A DNA stretch of 64,000 bases from Candidatus Thiodictyon syntrophicum (GCF_002813775.1 NZ_CP020370.1:4675501-4739500); one strand, 5' to 3'. Numbered from the stretch's first letter, positions 17,259-26,226 are shown. Notes: a model not told the origin generated them from the letters alone. Program-made: numbers and translations.

Positions 17259-18581
17259 ATGTCTCATCCCCTAACGCGCACCGCCTGGCCCCTGCTCGCC
17301 CTCCTGCTCAGCTCCCCGGGCGCCCCGAGGGGCGCGGAGGGCACCCCGCTCGCCCTCCCGCCCCCGCCCGGCGCGGCCCCAGCGCCCACCGCGCCGGCCC
17401 CGGACCGCACCGGTAACGCGGCCGACCTCTGGCAACGCACCCGCGACACGGCCGGGACCTGGTGGCAGCGCTCGCGCGACCTGGCAGGGCAGGCGGTCCA
17501 GGACGCGGGCGGCCTGATGGGTCCCAAGCCCCAGGGCTTTCCCCAGGTCTGGGAGGGCGTGGTCCCCAAGCTACAGGAGACCCTGGTCCTGGAGGAGCGC
17601 CGCGCGGCCCTGCCCGACAGCGCCTGGTTCAGCGCCGACAAGGTCTCCAACCAGGCGCAGATCGAGGCCCTGCTCGATGATGCCGTCACCATCCTCTCGA
17701 CCTCGCCGGTGCAGCGCTTTCGCGAGCGCATCCGTGCCATCCAGGGCGAGATCGACGCCGCGCGCGCGGCCATCGCCGACTACCGGCAGAACCGGGTCGC
17801 CGCCCCCACCGAGTCCACCATCAAGCGCACGGTGGCCGACTACGACCGCCTGATCGCGGAGAAGGAGGCGCAGATCAAGCGGCTCAATGAGCAACTCGGC
17901 CAGGTGAAGCGTGAATTCGCCGCGGCGGTGCGCCAGTTGGGGGTGGACCTGAGCGATGAACAGGTGGAATTCCTGCTCTCCACCGTGGTCGGCGACAACA
18001 TGGTCGATCTCGGCATCCTGTTCGACAATGTCAAATCAGTGACCAACCAATTGGAGCAACTGGTCGCGCAGAGCGGTGAGGACCTGCAGAGCGCGCGGCG
18101 CTATTACGGCATGTATGTGGTCCTGCTGCGCGCCCTGGAGCGGATGCACCAGAAGATCGAGGAGGCGATCGGCGAGCAGTATATCCCCCAGATCAACGCC
18201 ATCATCACCCGTGCCGAGCAACTCACCGGCGAGACGCGCGACCTCCAGCGCAGTTCCCCGGGCAAGGGCGAGCTGCTCGCCGCCAACCTGGAGGCACAGC
18301 GGCTCACCATCGAGGCGGCCGGGGTCTATCGCCAATATCTCAACGACCAGAAGGCGCAGGTCATACGCGCCCGGCTGGAATTGGAAAAGGACATCGCCGC
18401 CGCCTGGAACACCTTCGAGACGGTGCGCGTCTCCGGCGAACTGGTCGGGCTCGTCAAGTCCAGCCGGCGGCTGCTGGAAGGGCTGATGAACCGCCAGGTA
18501 CCGGCCCTGCGGCCCTTCGAGAACCTGGAGATGCGCCGCGAATTTGAAAAGCTCACCGAGCAATTGCGTCGCGGTGGGTGA
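17259..18581 (+). CDS. Periplasmic coiled-coil protein of unknown function
   Basis: A 440-residue protein with an N-terminal signal peptide (about 1-26, ending near PRGAEG) and a Pro/Ala-rich linker (27-48). A long helical body follows, with heptads at about 155-240 (FRERIRAIQGEIDAARAAI, then DRLIAEKEAQIKRLNEQL) and 300-420. Conserved-looking segments are EEQVEFLLSTVVGDNMVDL-like (about 228-250) and RRYYGMYVVLLRALERMH (about 280). No enzyme motif is visible. The product is probably a structural or envelope-associated protein. It stands alone between tRNA-Lys and the shikimate dehydrogenase-like gene. Confidence 0.8.
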   Translation: MSHPLTRTAWPLLALLLSSPGAPRGAEGTPLALPPPPGAAPAPTAPAPDRTGNAADLWQRTRDTAGTWWQRSRDLAGQAVQDAGGLMGPKPQGFPQVWEGVVPKLQETLVLEERRAALPDSAWFSADKVSNQAQIEALLDDAVTILSTSPVQRFRERIRAIQGEIDAARAAIADYRQNRVAAPTESTIKRTVADYDRLIAEKEAQIKRLNEQLGQVKREFAAAVRQLGVDLSDEQVEFLLSTVVGDNMVDLGILFDNVKSVTNQLEQLVAQSGEDLQSARRYYGMYVVLLRALERMHQKIEEAIGEQYIPQINAIITRAEQLTGETRDLQRSSPGKGELLAANLEAQRLTIEAAGVYRQYLNDQKAQVIRARLELEKDIAAAWNTFETVRVSGELVGLVKSSRRLLEGLMNRQVPALRPFENLEMRREFEKLTEQLRRGG

Positions 18582-18596
18582 CGTGAAAGAGTAATT

Positions 18597-18726
18597 CTCT
18601 CACAGAGACACAAAGATCACAAAGATCTTCAAAGCGAAATGTTGGTCCAGAAGATTAGCCGGGCGATGATCGGCCCAATGCCTTCAATGATCTGTTTTTC
18701 TTTGTGTTCTTTGTGTCTTTGTGTGA
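18597..18726. repeat. Inverted pair of CACAAAG-word repeats
   Basis: CTCACAGAGACACAAAGATC (from 18599) is mirrored by CTTTGTGTCTTTGTGTGAG (ending 18726), about 70 bases apart. It fills the gap between the coiled-coil gene and the shikimate dehydrogenase-like gene. Confidence 0.75.
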
Positions 18727-18756
18727 GACGCTTCTTACCCCATCAGGAGCCACGCC

Positions 18757-19593
18757 ATGCCCGCCAGACCCATCAGCAAAGACACCCTCCTGTGCATGTC
18801 ACTCTCCGCGCGACCGGGGCAGTTCGGCACCCGCTTCCAGAACTTTCTCTATGAGGCCCTGGACCTCGACTACATCTACAAGGCCTTCACCACCACCGAC
18901 CTGCCGGCCGCCATCAACGGCATCCGCGCCCTGGGCATCCGCGGCTGCGCCATCTCCATGCCCTTCAAGGAGGCCTGCATCCCGCTCTTGGACGAGGTGG
19001 ACCCCGCCGCCGCCGCGATCGGCGCGGTCAACACCATCGTCAACGACGCCGGGCGGCTGCGCGGCTACAACACCGACTACATCGCCATCCGGCGCCTGCT
19101 CGATCGGCATCAGGTCCCGCCCAGCACCCGCTTCGCCATCCGCGGCAGCGGCGGCATGGCCAGGGCGGTGGTCTGCGCCCTGCACGATGCCGGATTCCGG
19201 CACGGCTGCGTCATCGCCAGAAACCGGACCGCCGGGCAGTCACTGGCCCAGGGCTATGGCCTGGAATGGCGCGCCGCCGCCGACCTCGCGGCCGGGCTAT
19301 TGATCAACGCCACCCCCATCGGTATGACGGGCGGCCCGGAGGCGGCGGCCCTCGCCTTTGAACCCGCACAAATCGCGACCGCGACGACCATCCTCGACGT
19401 CGTCGCCATCCCGCCCGAAACCCCGCTCATCCGCGCCGCCCGCGACCTGGGCAAGCAGGTCATCACCGGCGCCGAGGTCATCGCCATCCAGGCCCTGGAG
19501 CAATTCGTACTCTATACCGGACAAAACCCGACCGGGGAACAGGTCCAACAGGCCATCGCCTATGCCGGGGAGGCGCCGGTCGCGCAGCGCTGA
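18757..19593 (+). CDS. Shikimate 5-dehydrogenase-like enzyme (SDH-L type)
   Basis: A 278-residue AroE-family oxidoreductase. The N-terminus (KDTLLCMSLSARPGQFGTRF) matches the SDH-L subgroup, known from Haemophilus HI0607, rather than canonical AroE, whose shikimate site begins with V-I-G-x-P-I-x-H-S-x-S. The catalytic Lys is K71 in SMPFKE, and the conserved Asp is D107 in GYNTDY. The NADP-binding half has the glycine-rich IRGSGGMARAV (about 127-137) and VIARNRTAG. The C-terminal GAEVIAIQALEQFVLYTG is typical. SDH-L enzymes oxidise shikimate slowly and their true role is debated. An authentic aroE is probably elsewhere. Confidence 0.85.
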   Translation: MPARPISKDTLLCMSLSARPGQFGTRFQNFLYEALDLDYIYKAFTTTDLPAAINGIRALGIRGCAISMPFKEACIPLLDEVDPAAAAIGAVNTIVNDAGRLRGYNTDYIAIRRLLDRHQVPPSTRFAIRGSGGMARAVVCALHDAGFRHGCVIARNRTAGQSLAQGYGLEWRAAADLAAGLLINATPIGMTGGPEAAALAFEPAQIATATTILDVVAIPPETPLIRAARDLGKQVITGAEVIAIQALEQFVLYTGQNPTGEQVQQAIAYAGEAPVAQR

Positions 19594-19673
19594 TGCGATT
19601 GCGGTCGGTGAGGCCGCATTCAGGAGTCCCAGCCGCTACCCTGAACCTCAGGCCAGCCCCCGTGGGAGCGGCT

Positions 19674-19958
19674 TCAGCCCCCTGAAGCCTGTCCGGTGTG
19701 ACCGCGCATTTGCCAGTGGCAGCCGCCGGCGGCGAGATGGTCAGCCAGGGCCTCGTGGAGCTTCAGCGCGTCATCGCGTTCCTTCTCGGCATAGATCAGC
19801 AGATAGGATGGCTCGATCCCCTCGGACTGGACGCTGACGTATTGGTCCTGAAGGTCCGCCGGGAGGCCCTGGATGGCGCCCTCGTTGAAGCGGGTGATGC
19901 ACTCGACGGTGTCGTCGTCGATTGGTCGCGGGAGCGGCTCGGGTGTATCGGACGGCAT
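19674..19958 (-). CDS. Conserved small hypothetical protein
   Basis: A 94-residue acidic protein (starting MPSDTPEPLPRPIDDDTVEC) that I do not recognise. A core of about 50 residues (ITRFNEGAIQGLPADLQDQY, then YLLIYAEKERDDALKLHEAL) looks like a real fold, while the last 20 residues are Gly/His-rich. The ATG has a GGAG 8 bases upstream. The opposite-strand frame here is a shadow. Confidence 0.6.
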   Translation of the reverse strand: MPSDTPEPLPRPIDDDTVECITRFNEGAIQGLPADLQDQYVSVQSEGIEPSYLLIYAEKERDDALKLHEALADHLAAGGCHWQMRGHTGQASGG

Positions 19959-20148
19959 GATTCACTCCGTATTCTCTGCGTCTCTGCGCCTTGCGTGATC
20001 GATCCAGGGTTCGGCTGGAAGCCGCGGATTGCATGCCTGTCTGCGAGACCGCACCCGGATTGTGCCGGCGCTTCATCCGTCCTGCGGGCTTCTGCGGTCG
20101 GGCAGCCTTGATCATAGCTGCGGCCATGCGCCCTTGCGGTAACCCGTC

Positions 20149-20313
20149 GCGGCCGGGGGGCCGCTCCTACGCGGTAGGAGCGGCCCCCTGGCCGCGGCGG
20201 ATATCACCCTCGAAGGAGGAAGGTCCGCACAGCGGACCCTACGGGAGGCGTCGGCGGCCCACCGGACGGATGCGGCGTCGCGTAGGGTCCGCTGCGCGGA
20301 CCGCTGCCGACGC
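20149..20313. repeat. Cluster of palindromic repeats
   Basis: First, CGGCCGGGGGGCCGCTCCTA and its near-complement TAGGAGCGGCCCCCTGGCCG form a hairpin at 20149-20200. Then two copies of the GGTCCGC-CAGCGGACCCTACGGG repeat face each other at 20222-20245 and 20281-20303, with complementary GGAGGCGTCGGCGG/CCGCTGCCGACGC flanks, making a foldable unit of about 90 bases. The 356-base gap 19959-20314 contains these repeats and, near 19970-19995, a CTCTGCGTCTCTGCGCC word repeat, but no gene. Confidence 0.8.
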
Positions 20314-20314
20314 A

Positions 20315-20625
20315 TCAGTCGGCGCCCCGCGGTAAGCCGCCCCGCAGCTTGGCAAACATCGCGGCGACAAGCTGATCCGCGAAGGCCTCGCGGATGTGGC
20401 CGCCGGTCTGGCTGAACCAGCGCCCGCGGTCATCGCGGAAGACCTGGACGTGCTGTAGGCCCTTCAAATCCGCGCTGCCGTCGAGCGGGACCGGCTTGAG
20501 GCCCACCGGGACCAGGGGCTTGTGGATGGCGACGGTCCTGGGACCAAGGGGCTCGATGAAGTGAGGGATCTCGTTCGCGGCGATGAAGTCACTGGCGAAG
20601 AACTCCGGGGAGAGCAGCAGGAGTC
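20315..20625 (-). pseudogene. C-terminal fragment of a TIR-domain protein
   Basis: The reverse strand reads through about 100 codons, beginning right after a stop inside the neighbouring palindrome: LLLSPEFFASDFIAANEIP, then further on VPVGLKPVPLDGSADLKGL and WFSQTGGHIREAFADQLV. The L-L-S-P-x-F-x-A-S-D-x stretch is the characteristic alphaB/BB-loop region of bacterial TIR domains. The expected N-terminal strand (D-V-F-I-S-Y-type) and any effector or NTPase domain are missing. No start codon precedes the TIR motif; an internal ATG would give 63 residues only. Repeats bound it on both sides: the GGAGTCCAAGG palindrome at its 5' end and the GGTCCGC repeat at its stop. It is best read as a remnant of an immune-type gene. 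Confidence 0.6.
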
Positions 20626-20699
20626 CAAGGCTTCAGCCTTGGCGCGCTCCAAGGCTGAAGCCTTGGACTCCAGGCGCTTGGGCTGCGGCGCTTGACCTG
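20620..20699. repeat. GGAGTCCAAGG palindromic element, copy 2 (one outer arm missing)
   Basis: GGAGTCCAAGGCTTCAGCC (from 20620) is mirrored by GGCTGAAGCCTTGGACTCC (ending 20672) around CTTGGCGCGCTCCAAG, the same centre as in copy 1. The GCGCTTGACCT outer arm is present on the right only. On the left the TIR fragment begins directly. Confidence 0.88.
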
Positions 20700-20950
20700 A
20701 CAGCAGTGGGGGCTGACTGGGGTCCGTATTTCGCCCGCAGACCGGCCAGCACCAAGTCTCCGGGGATCAGCGCGACGTCACCGGCGTCGATCTGGGCGCA
20801 ACGGCGCGCGAGTTCCTGGCGCCATTTCTGAGAGACCTCAAAATGCGCTTTAATATCAATTCTTTCAAGCAATGTCTGCGCGATCGTCGCGCGTGCATGG
20901 GAGTCCAGTCGCAGGGCGTCGTCGATGATCTGCTGAGCCTTGGTTTGCAT
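20633..20950 (-). CDS. Addiction-module component (antitoxin-like), C-terminus replaced by repeat
   Basis: A 105-residue product. Residues 1-75 (MQTKAQQIIDDALRLDSHAR, with AQTLLERID and a W-R-Q-E-L-A-R-R-C segment, then GDVALIPGDLVLAGLRAKYG) fit the short 'putative addiction module component' family (TIGR02574), whose usual length is 65-80. The extra C-terminal 30 residues are translated from the palindrome at 20620-20699 and are unlikely to be native. The ATG at 20950 has GAGG upstream. The toxin (a RelE/ParE-type protein) that normally follows is absent; a TIR fragment lies there instead. Probably non-functional as a module. Confidence 0.65.
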   Translation of the reverse strand: MQTKAQQIIDDALRLDSHARATIAQTLLERIDIKAHFEVSQKWRQELARRCAQIDAGDVALIPGDLVLAGLRAKYGPQSAPTAVRSSAAAQAPGVQGFSLGARQG

Positions 20951-21168
20951 CACCTGGGCCTCCCTTGGGCGTGGTAGTCAGTTGGCAGCTATGACGTGTT
21001 CGGTTCGATCCGTTGACAAAGATACGCGCGGGCTCGCTGGGGGACAACCCGCGGACACCAGCCCCTCCAAGGCCGCCCCCATGACCAAACTGTCATCCGC
21101 AAACCTGGCAGGACCCGGCCGCCGCCCCCACCATGGGGAGCCAGTCAAGCCCGACACCGGAAGCCCCC

Positions 21169-22572
21169 ATGCACCGACGACCCATTGCCCGCGCCCTCCT
21201 CGCACTACCCCTGATCCTGGCCCTGCCGGCGCCCCTGACGGCCCTGGCCGATCCCCCGAAGGTCTTCGAGCGGCAGCTCGGCAATGGCCTCAAGGTCCTG
21301 GTCAAGCCGGACCACCGGGCACCGGTCCTGACCTCCCAGGTCTGGTACAAGGTCGGCTCCAGCTACGAGTACGGGGGCATCACCGGGGTCTCGCACCTCT
21401 TGGAACACATGATGTTCAAGGGCACCGCGGCGCACCCGGCCGGTGAGTTCTCACGCATCGTGGCGGAGAACGGCGCGGAGGAGAACGCCTTTACCGGGTC
21501 CGACTACACGGCCTATTTCGAGAACCTGGCGAGCGATCGGCTGGCGATTGCCTTTGAACTGGAGGCCGACCGGATGCGCAACCTCCGGCTCGATCCGGAC
21601 GACTTCGCCAAGGAGCGCGACGTGGTCACGGAGGAGCGGCGGATGCGCACGGACGATGACCCCCAGGCCCTGACCGGGGAGCAGTTCGAGGCGGTCGCCT
21701 TCGCCGCCTCGCCCTACCGCAACCCCGTCATCGGCTGGCCCGGCGACCTGGAACAGCTCAAAGTGGAGGACCTGCGCGACTGGTACCGGCTCTGGTATGC
21801 ACCGAACAATGCGACGGTGGTGGTAGTCGGGGACGTGGACCCGGAGCAGGTCTTTGCCCTGGCCGAGCAGCATTTCGGCCCGCTCAAGGCGGAGACCGTG
21901 GCCCCGCCCAAGACCCAGGCGGAGCCGGAGCAGCGCGGTGAGAAGCGGCTGCAGGTCAAGGCCCCGGCCAAGGAGCCCTACCTGCTGATGGGCTACAAGA
22001 CGCCGGCCGTGGTGGATGCCGCGGCGCCCTGGGAACCCTATGCACTGGAGGTCCTGTCCTCGATCCTGGACGGTGGCAGCAGTGCCCGTCTGGAGCGTGA
22101 ACTGGTGCGGGGCAGCCAGATCGCCTCCTCGGCCGGCGCCTCCTACAGCGCCTTCAGCCGGCTGCCCGGGCTCTTCCAGCTTGACGGGGTGCCGGCCAAG
22201 GGGCACGACATCCCGGCCCTGGAGCAGGCCCTGCGCGCCCAGGTGGAGCGCCTCAAGCAGGAGCCGGTGGCGGCGGCCGAACTGGAGCGCATCCGCACCC
22301 AGTTGATCGCCAACAAGGTCTATGAGCAGGACTCGGTCTTCAACCAGGCGGTGAAGCTGGGGCAACTGGAGACGGTCGGGCTCGGCTGGGAACTGGCGGA
22401 GCAGTATGTGGAGCGACTCGCCGCGGTGACCCCGGAGCAGGTCCAGGCGGTGGCGCAGAAATACCTGACCCAGGACCGGCTCACGGTCGCCGTCCTGGAC
22501 CCCCAACCGGTGGACGGCAAGCAATTGAAGAAGGCCCCGGCAGGGGTGGGAGGACATGGCAATGTACGTTGA
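21169..22572 (+). CDS. Zinc peptidase, M16 family (catalytic member)
   Basis: A 467-residue periplasmic protease of the pitrilysin/processing-peptidase family. The signal peptide ends near residue 27 (LTALA before DPPKV). The inverted zinc motif HLLEH is at 76-80, with the third ligand in the downstream ENAFTGSDYTAYFE stretch. A C-terminal M16_C domain spans about 190-370, including GYKTPAV and LDGGSSARLERELV. These genes come in pairs in many gammaproteobacteria, with the second lacking the zinc site, and the two chains are thought to form one chamber. The second gene starts 17 bases before this one stops. Confidence 0.93.
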   Translation: MHRRPIARALLALPLILALPAPLTALADPPKVFERQLGNGLKVLVKPDHRAPVLTSQVWYKVGSSYEYGGITGVSHLLEHMMFKGTAAHPAGEFSRIVAENGAEENAFTGSDYTAYFENLASDRLAIAFELEADRMRNLRLDPDDFAKERDVVTEERRMRTDDDPQALTGEQFEAVAFAASPYRNPVIGWPGDLEQLKVEDLRDWYRLWYAPNNATVVVVGDVDPEQVFALAEQHFGPLKAETVAPPKTQAEPEQRGEKRLQVKAPAKEPYLLMGYKTPAVVDAAAPWEPYALEVLSSILDGGSSARLERELVRGSQIASSAGASYSAFSRLPGLFQLDGVPAKGHDIPALEQALRAQVERLKQEPVAAAELERIRTQLIANKVYEQDSVFNQAVKLGQLETVGLGWELAEQYVERLAAVTPEQVQAVAQKYLTQDRLTVAVLDPQPVDGKQLKKAPAGVGGHGNVR

Positions 22573-24067
22573 GACCAGTCGCTTGAACCCGGTTCGCTGG
22601 AGCGCGGAGCAGCGGGGTGTTTGCGGGTCCGCTGGTCCGCGCAGCGGACCCTACGGGCGCGCGCAGCGGGCCGCTGTCTTGGTTGGCGTTCATTTGCGTT
22701 CATTTGCGGCCAATCTCTTCCCCGCCACCCTCACCGCCGCCCTGCTGCTGCTCGGCACCACCGCCCAGGCCACCCCCAAGATCGAGACCTGGCAGACGGC
22801 CAACGGCGCCCGGGTGCTGTTCGTGGCGGCGCCGCAACTGCCGATGGTCGATGTGCGGGTGGTGTTCGACGCCGGTGCGGCGCGCGACGGCGAGCGCCCG
22901 GGGCTGGCCGCCTTTACCGCCGGCATGTTGAACGAGGGCGCCCGGGACTGGAACGCCGACACCATCGCCGAGCGGATGGAGAACGTCGGCGCCTCGCTCA
23001 GCGCCGCCACGGACCGGGACATGACCTCGGTCGCCGTGCGCAGCCTGACCCGGGAGCCGGCCCTCACGACCGCGTTGGAAACCCTGGCCGGGGTGCTGGC
23101 AGCCCCGAGCTTCCCGGCGGACGCCCTGGAGCGCAACCGCGAGAACGCCCTGATCGGCCTGCGTCAGGAGCAGGAACAGCCGGCCAAGGTCGCCCAGAAG
23201 GCGCTCTACCGTCAGGTCTTCGGCGCCCACCCCTACGCCTCCGACCCGAGCGGGACCGAGGAGTCGGTGCGCGCCCTGACCGCCGCGGACCTGAAGGCTT
23301 TCCATGACCGCTACTACACCGGGGCCAATGCGGTGGTCGCCATCGTCGGCGCCCTGGACCGGCCGGCGGCGCAGGCCCTGGCGGAGCAGGTGGTCGGCAC
23401 CCTGCCGGCCGGGGAGCGCGCGCCCCCCCTGCCGGCGGTCCCGGACCTGAGCGCGGCGGCCCTGGAACAGCTCGCCTTCCCCTCCAGCCAGACCCACGTC
23501 CTGGCCGGTCAGCCCGGCATGGCGCGGGGCGACCCGGACTATTTCGCGCTCTATCTGGGCAATCACATCCTGGGCGGGAGCGGGCTGGTATCGATCCTGA
23601 TGGACGAGGTGCGCGAGAAGCGCGGGCTGTCCTACAGCACCTTCAGCTATTTCATCCCCCTGGCCCAGCCGGGGCCCTTCCTGATGGGGCTCCAGACCAA
23701 GAACGAGCAGGCGGGGCAGGCGCTCGGGGTCCTGGTCGATGCGCTTAAGCAATTCGCCGCCGCGGGACCGACGGACGCGCAACTGACCGCCGCCAAGAAA
23801 AACCTGACCGGCGGCTTTCCGCTGCGCATCGCCGAGAACGCCGAGATCATCCCGTATCTGGCGGTCATCGGCTTCTACGGGCTGCCGCTCGACTATCTGG
23901 ACCGCTTCACCGACCGCATCAACGCCATCAGCGCGGAACAGATTCGTGACGCCTTTGCGCGGCGCGTCCACCCGGAGCGGCTCGCCATCGTCACGGTCGG
24001 GGGCGAGCAGGCGCCGGTTGCGGTTCCTGATCCGGCCGCGGCCCCGGCCGCCGGTGGGCCGGGTTAA
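22556..24067 (+). CDS. M16-family peptidase homologue (non-catalytic partner)
   Basis: A 503-residue frame. The M16 core starts near residue 75 (ETWQTANGARVLFVAAPQLP). It has no HxxEH: the equivalent region reads LAAFTAGMLNEGA. Other hallmarks are kept (HPYASDPSGTEESV, and LGGSGLVSILMDEVREKRGL-type R/Y residues), so it is the regulatory half of the pair. The ATG at 22556 has an excellent GGGAGG site and overlaps the first gene. However, residues 20-45 are translated from an interspersed repeat (22634-22657) and a GCGTTCATTTGC word repeat, and only then comes a signal-like stretch (FPATLTAALLLLGTTAQA). A repeat appears to have been inserted between start codon and signal sequence, which may hamper export. 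Confidence 0.88.
   Translation: MAMYVETSRLNPVRWSAEQRGVCGSAGPRSGPYGRAQRAAVLVGVHLRSFAANLFPATLTAALLLLGTTAQATPKIETWQTANGARVLFVAAPQLPMVDVRVVFDAGAARDGERPGLAAFTAGMLNEGARDWNADTIAERMENVGASLSAATDRDMTSVAVRSLTREPALTTALETLAGVLAAPSFPADALERNRENALIGLRQEQEQPAKVAQKALYRQVFGAHPYASDPSGTEESVRALTAADLKAFHDRYYTGANAVVAIVGALDRPAAQALAEQVVGTLPAGERAPPLPAVPDLSAAALEQLAFPSSQTHVLAGQPGMARGDPDYFALYLGNHILGGSGLVSILMDEVREKRGLSYSTFSYFIPLAQPGPFLMGLQTKNEQAGQALGVLVDALKQFAAAGPTDAQLTAAKKNLTGGFPLRIAENAEIIPYLAVIGFYGLPLDYLDRFTDRINAISAEQIRDAFARRVHPERLAIVTVGGEQAPVAVPDPAAAPAAGGPG
22634..22709. repeat. GGTCCGC-type palindrome plus GCGTTCATTTGC word repeat inside a coding region
   Basis: GGTCCGCGCAGCGGACCCTA (followed by CGGG) at 22634-22657 is a full copy of the interspersed palindrome. 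GCGTTCATTTGCGTTCATTT (ending GCGG) at 22686-22709 is a second repeat family, also seen once near 28135. Both lie in frame within the N-terminus of the second M16 gene. Confidence 0.8.
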
Positions 24068-24662
24068 GGGGGTCGCCGGCCGGTCCGGTCCCGGGCACCT
24101 GCGCATCATCGGCGGGCGCAACCGGGGCCGGCGCCTGCCCATCCCGGATCAGCCGGGGTTGCGGCCCACCGCCGACCGGGTGCGCGAGACCCTGTTCAAC
24201 TGGCTCACCCCGGTGCTGCCCGGGGCGCGCTGTCTGGATCTCTTCGCCGGCAGCGGCGCACTGGGGCTGGAGGCCGCCTCCCGCGGCGCCGGCCGGGTGG
24301 TGCTGGTCGAGCGCAACGCGGCGGTGGCGCGGCAACTCCTTGCCAATGTGGAGACGCTCGCCGCCGCGAATGTGGAGGTGATCGCGGCGGATGCGCTCGC
24401 CTGGCTCGCCGGGGAGCCCAGGCCCTTTGATATCGTGTTCCTGGACCCGCCCTTTGCCGACGGGCTGCTCGCCCCCGCCTGCGCCCTGCTGGACGCGCGC
24501 GGGTGGCTCGCGCCCGGCGCCCGGGTCTATCTGGAGAGTGCCGAGCGGGCGGGCTTCCCGGCGCTGCCGCAGGCTTGGGAACTGGTGCGCGAGGGCACCG
24601 CCGGGCAGGTGCGGTATGGGTTGGCGCTGGTACGGGGGGGCTCGTCACCGCCTCCCGGCTGA
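24054..24662 (+). CDS. rsmD: 16S rRNA (guanine966-N2)-methyltransferase RsmD
   Basis: A product of about 202 residues that methylates G966 of 16S rRNA during 30S assembly. It has a class I SAM-binding motif (CLDLFAGSGALGLEAASRGA) and the catalytic DPPF in DIVFLDPPF. The N-terminal LRIIGGRNRGRRLPIP and LRPTADRVRETLFNWL are family signatures. The start is uncertain. A GTG at 24054, overlapping the M16 stop by 14 bases, gives the usual length, but there is no strong ribosome site; an ATG 36 codons upstream would overlap M16 deeply. The order M16-M16-rsmD-coaD-fdx is conserved in Pseudomonas and relatives. Confidence 0.93.
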   Translation: MGRVKGVAGRSGPGHLRIIGGRNRGRRLPIPDQPGLRPTADRVRETLFNWLTPVLPGARCLDLFAGSGALGLEAASRGAGRVVLVERNAAVARQLLANVETLAAANVEVIAADALAWLAGEPRPFDIVFLDPPFADGLLAPACALLDARGWLAPGARVYLESAERAGFPALPQAWELVREGTAGQVRYGLALVRGGSSPPPG

Positions 24663-24763
24663 CCGTTACCCGACAGTCGCGCAGCGATGCTGTGGGAGCG
24701 GCTTTAGCCGCGACGAGGCCACGGCGGCCTGCGAGGTCCCTACGGCCTGGGCGCACGGGCAGC

Positions 24764-24826
24764 GGTCCGCGCAGCGGACCCTACGGGGTTTGCGCGAGCG
24801 GCGGTCCGCGCAGCGGACCCTACGGG
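24764..24826. repeat. Two tandem copies of the GGTCCGC palindrome
   Basis: Identical 24-base copies, GGTCCGCGCAGCGGACCCTA plus CGGG, lie at 24764-24787 and 24803-24826, 15 bases apart. A GTGGGAGCGGCTTTAGCCGC palindrome precedes them near 24691. The 294-base rsmD-coaD gap has no gene. Confidence 0.88.
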
Positions 24827-24905
24827 CTCCCACAAGCGTCGCCGCGCGACGCGCCGGCCCCATGCGCCCAGGGGCACGCCTGTGCTATCGTTCGCACCCA
24901 TTTGA

Positions 24906-25433
<528 letters not shown>

Positions 25434-25463
25434 TATCTGCCGCCCGGGACCGCACCGGGCAGC

Positions 25464-25493
25464 TTGACAACAGGCCGCGTGGGCGCTTATACG
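25464..25493 (+). promoter_or_regulatory. Likely sigma-70 promoter for the ferredoxin gene
   Basis: TTGACA (25464-25469) and TATACG (25488-25493) are separated by 18 bases. A GCCCGG-type hairpin just before it (about 25441-25460) may terminate coaD transcription. The ferredoxin ATG at 25604 has GAGGAG upstream. Confidence 0.55.
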
Positions 25494-25591
25494 CAACTGC
25501 GTTCCGCGCCGGGTGCCCGCCGCGGGTACCGATCGTTTCTCCACCACTCACCCCAACGACCACCAGGCGTGATCCCGCGCCTTTGAACTAG

Positions 25592-25852
<261 letters not shown>

Positions 25853-25895
25853 GCCCCGCGGCCCGCGGCGGGCGCACGCTTAGATTCGGCTTGGA

Positions 25896-25921
25896 CCAGG
25901 GGCGCCTCAGGGCGCCCCTGG
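25896..25921 (+). terminator. GC-rich terminator hairpin after ferredoxin
   Basis: The 11-base perfect stem CCAGGGGCGCC/GGCGCCCCTGG with loop TCAG lies 43 bases after the stop. The following sequence is only moderately T-rich. Confidence 0.65.
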
Positions 25922-25973
25922 GCGTTTGGGTGGTCTGTCTTCTCGTTCCCACGCGCAAGCAGCACTGCCATTG

Positions 25974-26024
25974 AGTTGAAGCGCCGCAGCCGAAGCCCCT
26001 GGAGTCCAAGGCTTCAGCCTCGGT
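25974..26024. repeat. GGAGTCCAAGG element, copy 3 (half element)
   Basis: GTTGAAGCGCCGCAGCC leads into CTGGAGTCCAAGGCTTCAGCC and then CTCGG, matching the reverse complement of copy 2 over about 50 bases. The second arm is absent. The ferredoxin-CYTH gap (25853-26305) otherwise holds only an IS3 remnant. Confidence 0.8.
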
Positions 26025-26100
26025 AGATGTCAAAACACATTGGCGGCTGAGCGCCAACGCATCCTCACGCACGATCCACGCGCGCCGGGTGCTCGCAGGC

Positions 26101-26226
26101 TCAGTCCGGACTTTTTTTCAACCAGTCCAGTTCCATCTTCAGCCGCCCGATCTCGCTGCAGAGACACTCGGGCTCCGCCTGCTCGTCCACTTTCTGGCGT
26201 CCACGCTTGGTTTCAAACTGCCCCAC
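26101..26226 (-). pseudogene. Remnant of an IS3-family transposase OrfA
   Basis: The reverse frame ends VDEQAEPECLCSEIGRLKME, continuing L-D-W-L-K-K-S-P-D and a stop. The E-I-G-R-L-K-M-E-L-D-W-L-K-K ending is the leucine-zipper tail of IS3-group OrfA proteins. Only the last 40 or so residues survive, joined to unrelated low-complexity codons; OrfB is absent. Confidence 0.6.

Noticed and set aside
21093-21168. Upstream ATG (21133) for the first M16 gene
   Set aside because: The start at 21169 gives a standard signal peptide. The earlier start adds 12 residues before it without a better ribosome site.
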